DNA from: SIAJ01 sp036266155
GTDB taxonomy: Bacteria; Planctomycetota; Planctomycetia; Gemmatales; Gemmataceae
Assembly (NCBI GenBank): GCA_036266155.1
Contig: DATANR010000072.1
Coordinates: 1 to 36,083, forward strand
DNA length: 36,083 nucleotides
Direction of reading: 5' to 3'
Position numbers and translations under genes: made by a program. A model generated the notes under the pieces. The model was not told the origin of the DNA and did not search any database. It worked only from the letters and a program-made list of their open reading frames with translations. Shown in pieces: positions 1-7,972 of this stretch (position 1 is its first letter; each line of letters begins with the position of its first letter).

Positions 1-13
1 CCAAAACAATGAC

Positions 14-3000
14 TTACGCCACAGTCACGTCGCGGGTCACCGTGTTGCTGTTCAGATTGCCGTCGGTCACAGTGATGGAAAGCGTGCGCGTGATGCTCGC
101 TCCGCTCGTGGTGCCGAACTTGATCGACTTGATGACCTTCAAGTAGGTCTTCAGGTCCGCGTTCCCAGTCAACGTCAACACGCCGGCAACATAGCTCGCC
201 GAAATCGTGGTCTTCTTCGTCACCACGGTCAGCAGGTCCGTCGCTTGGAAGCCGCCGCTGATTGCGATCGTTGCGCCTTGCAGGCGCGTGTTGTCCACGT
301 CAACGATCTTCAACGGTCCCGCCACCGCGACGGCCGCCTTGCCGAGCTTGTACTTCGCGGCCGTCAATGTCGCGGGGAACGAAATGGCCGGCGCCGTGTT
401 GACGCCAACCACCTTGATGAGCTTGTAACCTGGGTCGCCGATCCCGGCCGCATCCTTCACTTGAATGGCGACCGTGCGGATGCCATCGACCGGGGCCGGG
501 CTCACGTTGACGAACTGGACCGTTTGCAGCGCCGCCTGATAGTCCGCGGGGCTGCCCGTACCCGCGAGCGTCAAGATACCCTTGACCGGATCAAACTTGC
601 CCTTGATGAACGTCCCCGCTGCCGTTGTAAACTTTGCAAACTTGAGCGTGTCCTTCTTCGCAACATAGCCGGAACTGAACTTCACGATCGCTCCGGTGAG
701 AACTCCCTCCAAGCCGGTGCCGACCTGCACGCCGCCGTCAACCAGGATCGGCGCGGCGGGGCCAGGGACGGCTTCGGTGAACACATCCGTTGGCGTCGTG
801 GTTACCACCTCCAGTCGGTCGGCATGGTCGTTGGCGACGTCGACGGACACCGCTGCCGTTGCCGTGCCACCGTTGCCGTCGTCGATCGTGTAGAGGAACT
901 GGTCCGGGCCAGCGAAGTTCGGGACCGGATTGTAGAGCACGGATTTCTTGTCGGCGGCAATCGTGACCGTGCCGTGCAGGCCCTGCGTTACGTCGTGGAC
1001 CAGCAGCGTCTCGCCAGTGTCCGGACCGGAATCGTCGTTGGCCAGCACCAGAATCGTTTGCGGGCCGGCATCCTCCATGAGCGGCGGATTCGTAACGTCA
1101 TTGCGCGCGATCGGCAGGTCGTTCACGGAGGTGACGGTGATGTTCACATTCGCCGTTGCGACGCCGCCGTTGCCGTCGGAGATTGTGTAGGTGAACGCGT
1201 CCGGTCCGTTGTAGTCCTTGTTGGACGTGTAAGTCACCGAGCCGCCGCCGACCGTGACAGCGACCGTCCCATGCGCCGCGGTCCCGACGCCGGTGACCGT
1301 CAACGTCTCACCGGAATCGGGTGAACTCAAATCGTTCGCAAGCACATCGAGCGGAGTCGGGCCGCCATCTTCGGGCAACACATACGCATCGTCGGTCGTG
1401 GTCGGATTGTCGTTGACCGGGTTCACCGTCAAGCTCACGACGGCAACGCCGTATTCGCCGTCGCCGTCGATTGCCTTGTAAGTGAAGGAATCGGGACCGT
1501 TGTAGTTCAAGTCGCCCTTGTAGGTGAACGTGCCGTCAGTGTTCAGCGTGAGCGTCCCATGAGCGGGACCGCTGACCAGCACGGCCGTCAACGGGAACGG
1601 GCCGTCGATGTCCGCATCGTTGGCCAGCACGCCGACGGCGGGGGACAGCGCCACATCTTCCGTGGCAGTGTAACTGTCGTTCACCGGCGCCGGCGGATCG
1701 TCGACCGCGAGCACATCGATCGCGGCCGTTTCGGTTGAGGCGCTATACGGGTTGTTGCCGCCGCTCGCGGAGGTGTCGACGCCCGTGGATCCATCGGCCT
1801 TGCCGTCCACGGTGTCCCAGCCCTTGAACGACATGCTGGAGGAGCCGAAATAGTTCGCGGCCGGTTGGAAGCGGACGCGGTTCTTGCCGTTTCCGTCGGC
1901 TTCCAGCAGCGTCGCGGACGTCGGCGACACGTTGCCGAAGTTGGTCCAACTCGACCCGCCGTTCTGCGAAAACTGCCAGAAGCCGTTAGAGTTGTCGAGC
2001 GCAGTAAACGCGAGGCCAGATCGGAACAGGCCCTGGGCATCGGAGTAAAGGCCGCCGGTGCTTACAAGAGCGTCAATCGTGGTGCCGACGTTCGAGTTCG
2101 GTGTCACGTCTTCGAGGATCGGAGCAAATTTGGTGTCGATGTTCGGATTGATGATTGGCGCCGAATTGGCGACCAGGCCCAGGTCGTTGCCCGTGTTCTC
2201 GTCGTAGCGGACCTGGAAATACGTGCCGCCATACTTCAGGCCCGAGCGGTTGCGGACGCCGGCCAACGTGCCGACGAGCGGGTCATTCAAGTTATTGTCA
2301 ATCAGCAGGTACGCGTCGCCGGGTAACGGAACGTAATTGAGCACCGCGTTCAGCGCATTGCCGGAGGCGCCGAGATCGACGGTTCCGTTTACATTGAGCC
2401 GATCGTTGTTGCCGTTGCCATTGAGATCCGCTGTAAACGTTCCGCCGGGCACAAATGCGAGATTGCCGTTGATCGTAATTGCGGCGACGCCAAGCGTACC
2501 TGGTGAGATGGTGCCGGTCGGCTGAACGGTCACGTTGCCGCCGATCGAGAGCGACCCGCTGATAGTGCCGGAATCGCTGACGGCGCCGCTCACACTGCCG
2601 AAGCCGTTCAAGGTGTCGCTGGCCGGCACGTTGAAGCCCGTGGCGGACGACAGGTTGCCGTTCACCGTTGTCGTCGGCCCAAGGTCGACCCCATTGCCGT
2701 CGACAACCGACATGACCCCGCCAGACACCGTGAGCGTGTTGCTAAAGGTGACGTTCTGCGGCCCGGCGGTCGCGACCACGTCACCGGCCGCGGTCAGCGG
2801 GTAGGGGACGCCCAGGCCGGAGGCATTCGATAGCGTCAGCCCATGGATCGTTAGGGCGGCCCCGCCGGAAGCCGTAAATAGGGTGTTCGCGCCGGCGCCG
2901 CTGACATTGATGGTGCTCGAGCCAGGTCCATCGATGGCGACGGTGTCCGTCACCCCGATTGCCGACGCCAGCGAAATGGTCCCGTTGAGCCCGGCCTGAA

Positions 3001-3973
3001 ACCCGATCGTTTGCACGCCCGGCAATCCGTTCGCCTGGGTAATCATGTCGCGCAGGCTGCCGGGGTTCGAATCGGTTAAGTTCGTGACGATCAAGTCGCC
3101 GGTCTGGAAGGTGGCGTCAGCGTATCCGAGGATGTTCGCCGCCGTTCCCTGAAACTGCGATGAACCTTGATTGTGGAAATACCACCGATTGTTCGCCGGC
3201 GAGGCGGTGAACGACGCCATATTGCCGAGGTTTGTGAACGTGAACGGCGTCGTCGTCGCGGTTGTCTGCACGTTGATCCGGCCGACGTGCGTGGAGTCCT
3301 TCACGTAATCGAGGAAGTCATTGCCGCTGCCGCCGCCGAAATGTTCGGCCGTGCCCCAGAAGGCCCAACTCGCTGACGCCTGATGCGCCGGCGTCGACAG
3401 GAACGGATTGAGGGACGTGACCTGTCCAACCGATCCGGCGGCGAGGCTGATTTCGTATACGCTGGAATTAGTGGGGTGAACGACGATGCGGTCATATCCG
3501 GCGTAGATGCCCGTGCCCGGGCCGACGAAAAACGAAGATGACAGGGTGATCGATTGTGCGGTAAGCAACGCGCCCGTCGCACCGTCGATTGGAATGAGAT
3601 GAGTCAGCGATATGCCAAAATTACCCTGTGCCGCGGTGATTGGATTGATGTTGAAAAACACGTCCTTGTTGCCAAGCACATAGGCCTGGCCGGTGTGCAA
3701 GTCGCCTGTCAGCGAGTCATAGCGGCTGCCGACGGAGGTGCCGCCAGTCAGATCCGACAAGTTGTAACGGCCTGTTGCCGTTTGTCCGGTGACGAAAGCC
3801 TGCGACGTGGAGACGGCGACGCCGCCCAGGTCGCTGCCGGTCACCCCATCAATGGCGGTGATTGCGGCATTGTTGCCGGTCAGTGTGAGAATTTGGAATG
3901 TGCTGGCCGGCACGTCACGGGCTTCGAGACGCTCGATAAAGAGCCGGCGCGACCAATTGGCGCGAATATGCAT
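14..3973 (-). CDS. Large secreted repeat protein with cadherin-like domains
   Basis: Predicted 1319-residue extracellular or surface protein. I chose the ATG at 3973 because GAGG lies six bases before it; a longer frame to 4147 lacks such support and starts with unlikely protein. The N-terminus reads MHIRANWSRRLFIERLEARD then VPA, a motif recurrent at the start of planctomycete exported proteins. The first half has propeller-like repeats and a stretch like right-handed beta-helix adhesins (NLTDSNPGSLRDMI, about residues 300-420). Three cadherin/Ig-like repeats of the VLANDxxxP...YxGPDxFTY type follow at roughly residues 760-1050, then two beta-rich C-terminal repeats. No enzymatic motif is visible. 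Adhesion or surface coating is an inference from architecture. The stop is at 14-16, so the protein is complete. Confidence 0.85.
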   Translation of the reverse strand: MHIRANWSRRLFIERLEARDVPASTFQILTLTGNNAAITAIDGVTGSDLGGVAVSTSQAFVTGQTATGRYNLSDLTGGTSVGSRYDSLTGDLHTGQAYVLGNKDVFFNINPITAAQGNFGISLTHLIPIDGATGALLTAQSITLSSSFFVGPGTGIYAGYDRIVVHPTNSSVYEISLAAGSVGQVTSLNPFLSTPAHQASASWAFWGTAEHFGGGSGNDFLDYVKDSTHVGRINVQTTATTTPFTFTNLGNMASFTASPANNRWYFHNQGSSQFQGTAANILGYADATFQTGDLIVTNLTDSNPGSLRDMITQANGLPGVQTIGFQAGLNGTISLASAIGVTDTVAIDGPGSSTINVSGAGANTLFTASGGAALTIHGLTLSNASGLGVPYPLTAAGDVVATAGPQNVTFSNTLTVSGGVMSVVDGNGVDLGPTTTVNGNLSSATGFNVPASDTLNGFGSVSGAVSDSGTISGSLSIGGNVTVQPTGTISPGTLGVAAITINGNLAFVPGGTFTADLNGNGNNDRLNVNGTVDLGASGNALNAVLNYVPLPGDAYLLIDNNLNDPLVGTLAGVRNRSGLKYGGTYFQVRYDENTGNDLGLVANSAPIINPNIDTKFAPILEDVTPNSNVGTTIDALVSTGGLYSDAQGLFRSGLAFTALDNSNGFWQFSQNGGSSWTNFGNVSPTSATLLEADGNGKNRVRFQPAANYFGSSSMSFKGWDTVDGKADGSTGVDTSASGGNNPYSASTETAAIDVLAVDDPPAPVNDSYTATEDVALSPAVGVLANDADIDGPFPLTAVLVSGPAHGTLTLNTDGTFTYKGDLNYNGPDSFTYKAIDGDGEYGVAVVSLTVNPVNDNPTTTDDAYVLPEDGGPTPLDVLANDLSSPDSGETLTVTGVGTAAHGTVAVTVGGGSVTYTSNKDYNGPDAFTYTISDGNGGVATANVNITVTSVNDLPIARNDVTNPPLMEDAGPQTILVLANDDSGPDTGETLLVHDVTQGLHGTVTIAADKKSVLYNPVPNFAGPDQFLYTIDDGNGGTATAAVSVDVANDHADRLEVVTTTPTDVFTEAVPGPAAPILVDGGVQVGTGLEGVLTGAIVKFSSGYVAKKDTLKFAKFTTAAGTFIKGKFDPVKGILTLAGTGSPADYQAALQTVQFVNVSPAPVDGIRTVAIQVKDAAGIGDPGYKLIKVVGVNTAPAISFPATLTAAKYKLGKAAVAVAGPLKIVDVDNTRLQGATIAISGGFQATDLLTVVTKKTTISASYVAGVLTLTGNADLKTYLKVIKSIKFGTTSGASITRTLSITVTDGNLNSNTVTRDVTVA

Positions 3974-4243
3974 GATTGCCTCAACAGAACATGACGTCCA
4001 TCTGTGATGCGAGCACGCCCCGTTGAACCGGGGTATCCGTACCTTGGCAAACAAGGGGGCGAGCCGGCGACCGGAAGGGACGGTCAGGGTCAAACCGGTT
4101 TGATCGAGTCCGCATTGATTTGTACACGGAACGAAAGGCCGGTCCAACGGAGAAATGAGAATTCCGGATAGATCGCCAAGGTTCCAGGGCGTTTCTCCTG
4201 GATTGGATAGCAGAAATGCTGCACCGAAATCATGGCGGCGACG

Positions 4244-5050
4244 TCATCGCTTGGCCGGAGTGGTTTGGCCGGCCTGGAAGCGATTGACGGTGGCATTGAT
4301 CTGAATTGCCAGGTCCGGATCGGTTTTTGCCAAGTCGATGCTAAGCCGACCAAGCGTCTCCAAGGCGGAATGCTGCACATCGTGATCGGAATCGTCGAGG
4401 GCGGCGAACAACAAAGGAATTGCTGGCCGCACGGCGGGCCCCATCGCTCCCAAAGCTTCGGCCGCTTCGGCACGCACTTTCGCCTCTTCATGGACAAGCG
4501 CTCGCATCAGAGCGGGAACGGCCCGAGCGGCCGGTTCGCCTGCCGCACCCAGGGCCTCGGCGGCCATGACACGCGTCGTTTCGTCACCTGTATCTAAAAG
4601 TCCGATCAGCTCGTCGATGATGGCAGGTTGATCGAACGCCACCTGGCCCAACGACCGAGCCATCTGCTCGCGCACCGTGATCTCAGGGTCCTCCAACATC
4701 AACCGTTTCAACGTGGGGACGGCCGAATGGGCCGGTGGTCCGATTCGACCCAAGATCGCCGCCGCTGACGTTCGCGCCGTCGGTTCTGACTTGTCGAGTT
4801 GTTTGATCAAGGTAGGGACGGCCGCATCACCACGTCGAACCAGCGCGTCGCCGGCATCTCCGCGAACGTCGAGATCCTCATCATTCAGCCGCGCGGCCAG
4901 TGCCTCGTCAGCGCCGACCCGCTTTTCAATCTCGATTGCCCAGCGCCGAACGGCAGGACTCAGGTAGAAAACTTCGATGGCGATCAAGGCCATCGCAATG
5001 AGGATGACCACTGCAAAAAGGAGCGATTTCCGTGAAGGACGGCGTCGCAT
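4244..5050 (-). CDS. Membrane-anchored HEAT-repeat protein
   Basis: A 268-residue protein. Residues 9-30 form one hydrophobic segment after a basic start (MRRRPSRKS), giving a signal anchor. From about residue 50 there are five or so HEAT/PBS-lyase-type repeats with the spacing DVRxxAxxAL...GxxAVPxLxxxL. Such repeats form protein-binding solenoids; no catalytic residues are expected, and the partner cannot be inferred. AGGA lies about eight bases before the ATG at 5050. It is the third unit on the minus strand after parB and tRNA-Pro, but strong hairpins separate all three, so a shared operon is unlikely. Confidence 0.8.
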   Translation of the reverse strand: MRRRPSRKSLLFAVVILIAMALIAIEVFYLSPAVRRWAIEIEKRVGADEALAARLNDEDLDVRGDAGDALVRRGDAAVPTLIKQLDKSEPTARTSAAAILGRIGPPAHSAVPTLKRLMLEDPEITVREQMARSLGQVAFDQPAIIDELIGLLDTGDETTRVMAAEALGAAGEPAARAVPALMRALVHEEAKVRAEAAEALGAMGPAVRPAIPLLFAALDDSDHDVQHSALETLGRLSIDLAKTDPDLAIQINATVNRFQAGQTTPAKR

Positions 5051-5074
5051 GCCGTCATCCTATCCGGAAATGCA

Positions 5075-5104
5075 AAGGCCCACGGACGTACGTCCGTGGG
5101 CTTT
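5075..5104 (-). terminator. Palindromic hairpin after tRNA-Pro, repeat family shared with 25316-25345
   Basis: A near-perfect inverted repeat centred at 5089/5090 (core GCCCACGGACGT and its complement) with outer A/T bases. Read on the minus strand it lies just after the tRNA 3' end and is followed by TTTGC, so it probably terminates the tRNA transcript. A close relative with a four-base loop occurs at 25316-25345, so it is also a small dispersed repeat. Confidence 0.6.
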
Positions 5105-5111
5105 CGCCTAA

Positions 5112-5185
5112 TCGGGGCAGCCGGATTTGAACCGACGACTTCCTGGTCCCAAACCAGGCGCTCTACCGGGCTGAGCTATGCCCCG
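5112..5185 (-). tRNA. tRNA-Pro (anticodon TGG)
   Basis: A full cloverleaf can be folded on the minus strand. The acceptor CGGGGCA pairs with TGCCCCG followed by discriminator A. The D stem is GCTC/GAGC. The anticodon stem CCTGG/CCAGG closes the loop TTTGGGA, giving anticodon TGG. The T stem is GTCGG/CCGGC with loop TTCAAAT. Length is 74 nt. The 3' CCA is not encoded (the DNA continues TTAG), so it must be added post-transcriptionally. It sits between parB and the HEAT gene, with a hairpin on each side. Confidence 0.97.
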
Positions 5186-5188
5186 TCG

Positions 5189-5209
5189 ACTCCGGTATCA
5201 TACCGGAGT
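5189..5209 (-). terminator. Hairpin downstream of parB
   Basis: Nine-base-pair stem (ACTCCGGTA and its complement) with a three-base loop, 20 bases after the parB stop and just ahead of the tRNA. There is no long T-run, so it may end the parB transcript or mark a processing site. Confidence 0.5.
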
Positions 5210-5228
5210 GTTGACGCGCGGGGTAGGT

Positions 5229-6098
5229 TCACTTTCGCAGCGATTCCACCAGACGCTCGAATTCTTCACTCGAATCGAACCCGATCACGATCTGGCCGCG
5301 ATCCTTGTCCTTGACTTTGATCTCGACACGGGCCGCGAACCGTTGCCGAAGCTCGGTCTCGATCGATTGCACGTGTGCGGTCTTGTGTGACGGGTGAATG
5401 TCCTTGAGAGCCGTCTCCGCCTCCTTGGCCTCGGCCTCGGCCTTCTGCTGCTTGACGATCAATTCCAGCGCCTTGACGGACAGCCCCTTCATCACAACGT
5501 CTTTGCACAATTCAATCTGCCGCTGCGGGTTCGCCAGGCCCTTGAGAATCTTGGCGTGTCCGAGCGTGATCTGATTTTGCCGAACCGCCGACTGCACTTC
5601 TTCCGGCAGGTGCAACAGGTTCACGAGGTTGCTGACGCTCGTGCGATCCATGCCGAGCCGCTGTGCGAGCTGCTCCTGGGTGACGCCATAGCGATCGAGA
5701 TAGTCCTTGAACCCCTGCGCCTTTTCCAGCGCGTTCAGGTCGGCCCGTTGAATGTTCTCAACAAGCGAGGCCTCGAAGACCTGCTGATCGTCGAAGTTCA
5801 CAATCGTGACCGGCACTTCCCGCAGGCCGGCGTTCTGCGCGGCACGCAAACGACGCTCACCGGCGATGAGCTGGAATTGATCGCCGTGCGGCCGGACCAC
5901 GAGCGGCTGCAGGATGCCGTGGTTCTTGATGCTCTCGGAAAGGTGGCCGATTTCGTCGTCGTCGAACAGCTTGCGCGGCTGATAGGGATTGGTCTGAATC
6001 TGCTCAACCATCAGGCTGGCACGGTTGCCGCCCGGACCATCGTTCCCTTCGCCCAACAATGAAGTGAGCCCCCGGCCCAGTCGCGGTTTGGTGTCCAT
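5229..6098 (-). CDS. parB: Chromosome-partitioning protein ParB/Spo0J
   Basis: A 289-residue ParB of typical length. It would bind parS, load as a CTP-gated clamp and act in chromosome segregation with ParA. Visible motifs are the N-terminal LGRGLTSLLG (ParA-contacting type), the CTP-binding boxes GERRLRA (80-86) and ENIQR (114-118), and a helix-turn-helix around VTQEQLAQRLGMDRTSVSNL (139-158). A basic/acidic linker and a C-terminal dimerisation region follow. The ATG at 6098 was chosen because the family normally begins with a short leader before LGRGL; a G-rich stretch lies about nine bases upstream. The frame opens further to 6149 but reads through unlikely residues. No parA is adjacent in the window. 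A parS-like site lies 55 bases upstream. Confidence 0.95.
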   Translation of the reverse strand: MDTKPRLGRGLTSLLGEGNDGPGGNRASLMVEQIQTNPYQPRKLFDDDEIGHLSESIKNHGILQPLVVRPHGDQFQLIAGERRLRAAQNAGLREVPVTIVNFDDQQVFEASLVENIQRADLNALEKAQGFKDYLDRYGVTQEQLAQRLGMDRTSVSNLVNLLHLPEEVQSAVRQNQITLGHAKILKGLANPQRQIELCKDVVMKGLSVKALELIVKQQKAEAEAKEAETALKDIHPSHKTAHVQSIETELRQRFAARVEIKVKDKDRGQIVIGFDSSEEFERLVESLRK

Positions 6099-6152
6099 GG
6101 CACAATCCCCCCGATTCCCTGACGACGCCCGTTTGGCAAGATCGGCCAAGTC

Positions 6153-6166
6153 GTTCCACGTAGAAC
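6153..6166. promoter_or_regulatory. parS-like site upstream of parB
   Basis: The sequence GTTCCACGTAGAAC matches the widely conserved parS core GTTCCACGTGGAAC at 13 of 14 positions, and it is flanked by C and G to give a 16-base near-palindrome. It lies 55 bases before the parB start, a plausible place for ParB loading and possibly autoregulation. The match is seen directly; binding is inferred. Confidence 0.6.
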
Positions 6167-6829
6167 GGCCTGCCGAACCTCCCCAGTCGTGGCGGGTATA
6201 AACCAGGGACGGGTCGTTCCGTCAAGTGCGACCAACGGGCAAACACATATTGGCATCGCGTCGTGTCTCGGTTTGTCGGCGTTCGTTCCGCGAACGGCGA
6301 CAGCAAGTCAAACTGGGGGCTGTCGCATGCAATGCAATGAAATCGTCAGGGGGGGTGTGGCAAAAGGTTGGCGATCTTGGCGACCTTACTCAAATCCCCG
6401 CGGAAAACGCACCTTTCAAAAAAGGAAGATCGCCAACTGCCGGAGCGAACGCGATGCAAGGAATTCCCGGCTTGACAAAAAATCCGGGTTTGGCGGTTGC
6501 TGTTGCGCTGCGTTGAGGCAAAAGTTGACCTTTTCACGTTCAGCAAAAATCGATTACCATCCCGCCCGTCGACGCCGGAACCGTCGACAAACCTGGGGTC
6601 AGGATGACCCCGCGAGAAGAGGCGCCGATGAACGGATTCATCCGTTAACCCATCCGCTGGCCGGAACCCGGCGGACCCGTCTCATACGATTCACTCCCTG
6701 AGCCTGCCTGAGACACCTCGGCATTTCTCGTCCTTTATTGCTCGACCTCCGCGCCGGACGCGCTTGCTGCGCAACCCGTGCGCGCGGGGCTGACATACCT
6801 TCACCGTTCCGTTACGGACCCCCCCCCGT
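6167..6829. other. Gene-poor interval between parB and the PseG-like gene
   Basis: About 660 bases. Short frames exist, but none has a credible start, composition or recognisable protein. It contains one copy of a dispersed repeat (6353-6437), a TTGACA hexamer near 6472 without a convincing -10 partner, small inverted repeats around 6594-6650, and a run of nine C residues (6819-6827) directly before the next start codon. It probably carries promoters for both flanking genes. Confidence 0.5.
6353..6437 (+). repeat. 85-bp dispersed repeat, copy 1
   Basis: This stretch begins GGGTGTGGCAAAAG and contains GGCGATCTTGGCGACCTTAC. It matches, in the opposite orientation, positions 32326-32410. The two copies are the same length apart from small shifts near the A-rich part, and most positions agree. 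Internal features are a partial direct repeat (TGGCGATC / TGGCGACC) and outer arms able to pair. Neither copy lies in a credible gene. Confidence 0.8.
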
Positions 6830-7903
6830 ATGGACCGCTCCCCGATTCTGTTTCGTTGTGACGCCAACCGCCAAATCGGTTGGGAATCCTTCTACCAGTG
6901 CCTGACCTACGCGGCCGCCCTTCAGCGCCGTCGTCGGCCGGCATATTTCCTGGGCCAGGTGACGCCGTTCCCGCTGCTCTCGCAGATCGTGCGAGGCGGC
7001 AACGACTACATCCCCGCCGGCCATGACGTCGGTACCGCCGAAGACTGCGACGAGACCATTCGTCAAATTCGCAAGCTCGGCGCGGCGGCCGTGATCGTCA
7101 ATGCGCCTGGCGTTCAGGAGGAATACCTTCGCGAGTTGTCGAGCACGGGCACCACGGTGGTCGTCATCGACACGGAAGCCAAAATGCGCTTTCCCAATCG
7201 GCTGGTGATCAACCCGTTGCTCGGGCACCCGCTGAGCCATTACGAATGGGAGCGCGGCACGCAGCTTCTGCTGGGTGAGCGCTATGCCATTGTGCGTTCG
7301 GTGTTTCGCCGTCAGCGCGCGTTGCGCACGGGCGATCCGCAGGGCAGTTACCGCGGCATCATCGCATTCGGCGAGGATGACTTCGCGGGTCAGTCGCTGG
7401 TGCGAGCTCAGGAAGTTTTGGCCGGTTCACGTGTTGACAAGCTAACGGTTCTCGTGCGCAGTCACCACCATCAGCTCGAAGAATTGCGCACGCTTGCCGA
7501 CAAGAACAAGGGCCGGCTCGAAGTGTTGACCGAGCCGAGCGAACTGGGTACGCGCTTGCCGCGTGCTCATTTCGCGCTGACCGCCGGCGACGGATTGTCG
7601 CTGGAAATGGCATGCGTCGGCGTGCCGCAGATGACGATCACGCAGAATGAGCGCCATCTTCCGACGGCCAAGAAGCTCGACGAGGACGGCGCCGCCACCT
7701 ATCTCGGCGCCGCGGATTCAGTCTCGGCAACCACCCTGCGCGATGCCGTGAACTACGTCCTCGACGATCAACTCGAACGCGCCGGCATGTCGCGTTGTGC
7801 CAAATTGCTCGTCGACGGCAAAGGCCCGGATCGCATCGTCAACGGCCTGGAGATTCTCATCCACGCCCCAGCCGAGCCGGCCCGCCTGCGGTTGGTCGCG
7901 TAA
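6830..7903 (+). CDS. PseG/SpsG-like nucleotide-sugar hydrolase family protein, catalytic His absent
   Basis: A 357-residue protein resembling PseG, the GT-B-fold UDP-sugar hydrolase of pseudaminic-acid synthesis. The N-terminus ILFRCDANRQIGWESFYQCL matches the family motif ILFRxDAxxxIGxGHxxRCL. Further matches are VVVIDTE (about residue 100), a LLLGERYAIVR segment and GDGLSLEMACVGVPQM in the C-terminal Rossmann half. The family GH pair is replaced by Glu19-Ser20, so the His needed for hydrolysis in characterised PseG is missing. It may bind a sugar nucleotide, catalyse another reaction, or act as a divergent glycosyltransferase. No other sialic/pseudaminic genes are nearby. The ATG has no Shine-Dalgarno and follows a nine-C run, so the start is less certain. 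PolX follows 69 bp later. Confidence 0.75.
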   Translation: MDRSPILFRCDANRQIGWESFYQCLTYAAALQRRRRPAYFLGQVTPFPLLSQIVRGGNDYIPAGHDVGTAEDCDETIRQIRKLGAAAVIVNAPGVQEEYLRELSSTGTTVVVIDTEAKMRFPNRLVINPLLGHPLSHYEWERGTQLLLGERYAIVRSVFRRQRALRTGDPQGSYRGIIAFGEDDFAGQSLVRAQEVLAGSRVDKLTVLVRSHHHQLEELRTLADKNKGRLEVLTEPSELGTRLPRAHFALTAGDGLSLEMACVGVPQMTITQNERHLPTAKKLDEDGAATYLGAADSVSATTLRDAVNYVLDDQLERAGMSRCAKLLVDGKGPDRIVNGLEILIHAPAEPARLRLVA

Positions 7904-7972
7904 GGTCGATATCCTTTTTCGTTCCTCCAGCCGGGTGTATCCTCACAGGATGCAACCGGCCGGAGCATTTTC

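Noticed and set aside
6189..6701. 170-codon plus-strand frame upstream of the PseG-like gene
   Set aside because: Arg/Thr-rich translation with no ribosome site; it crosses the dispersed repeat and the same peptide-like string appears at the other repeat copy, so it reflects repeat DNA rather than a gene.
6819..6827. Run of nine C residues before the PseG-like start as a phase-variation tract
   Set aside because: It lies outside the reading frame and no promoter spacing depends on it visibly; it could also be a sequencing artefact.
7424..7438. GGTTCACGTGTTGAC as a second parS
   Set aside because: It shares only the CACGTG centre; the flanks are not complementary and it lies inside a coding region.
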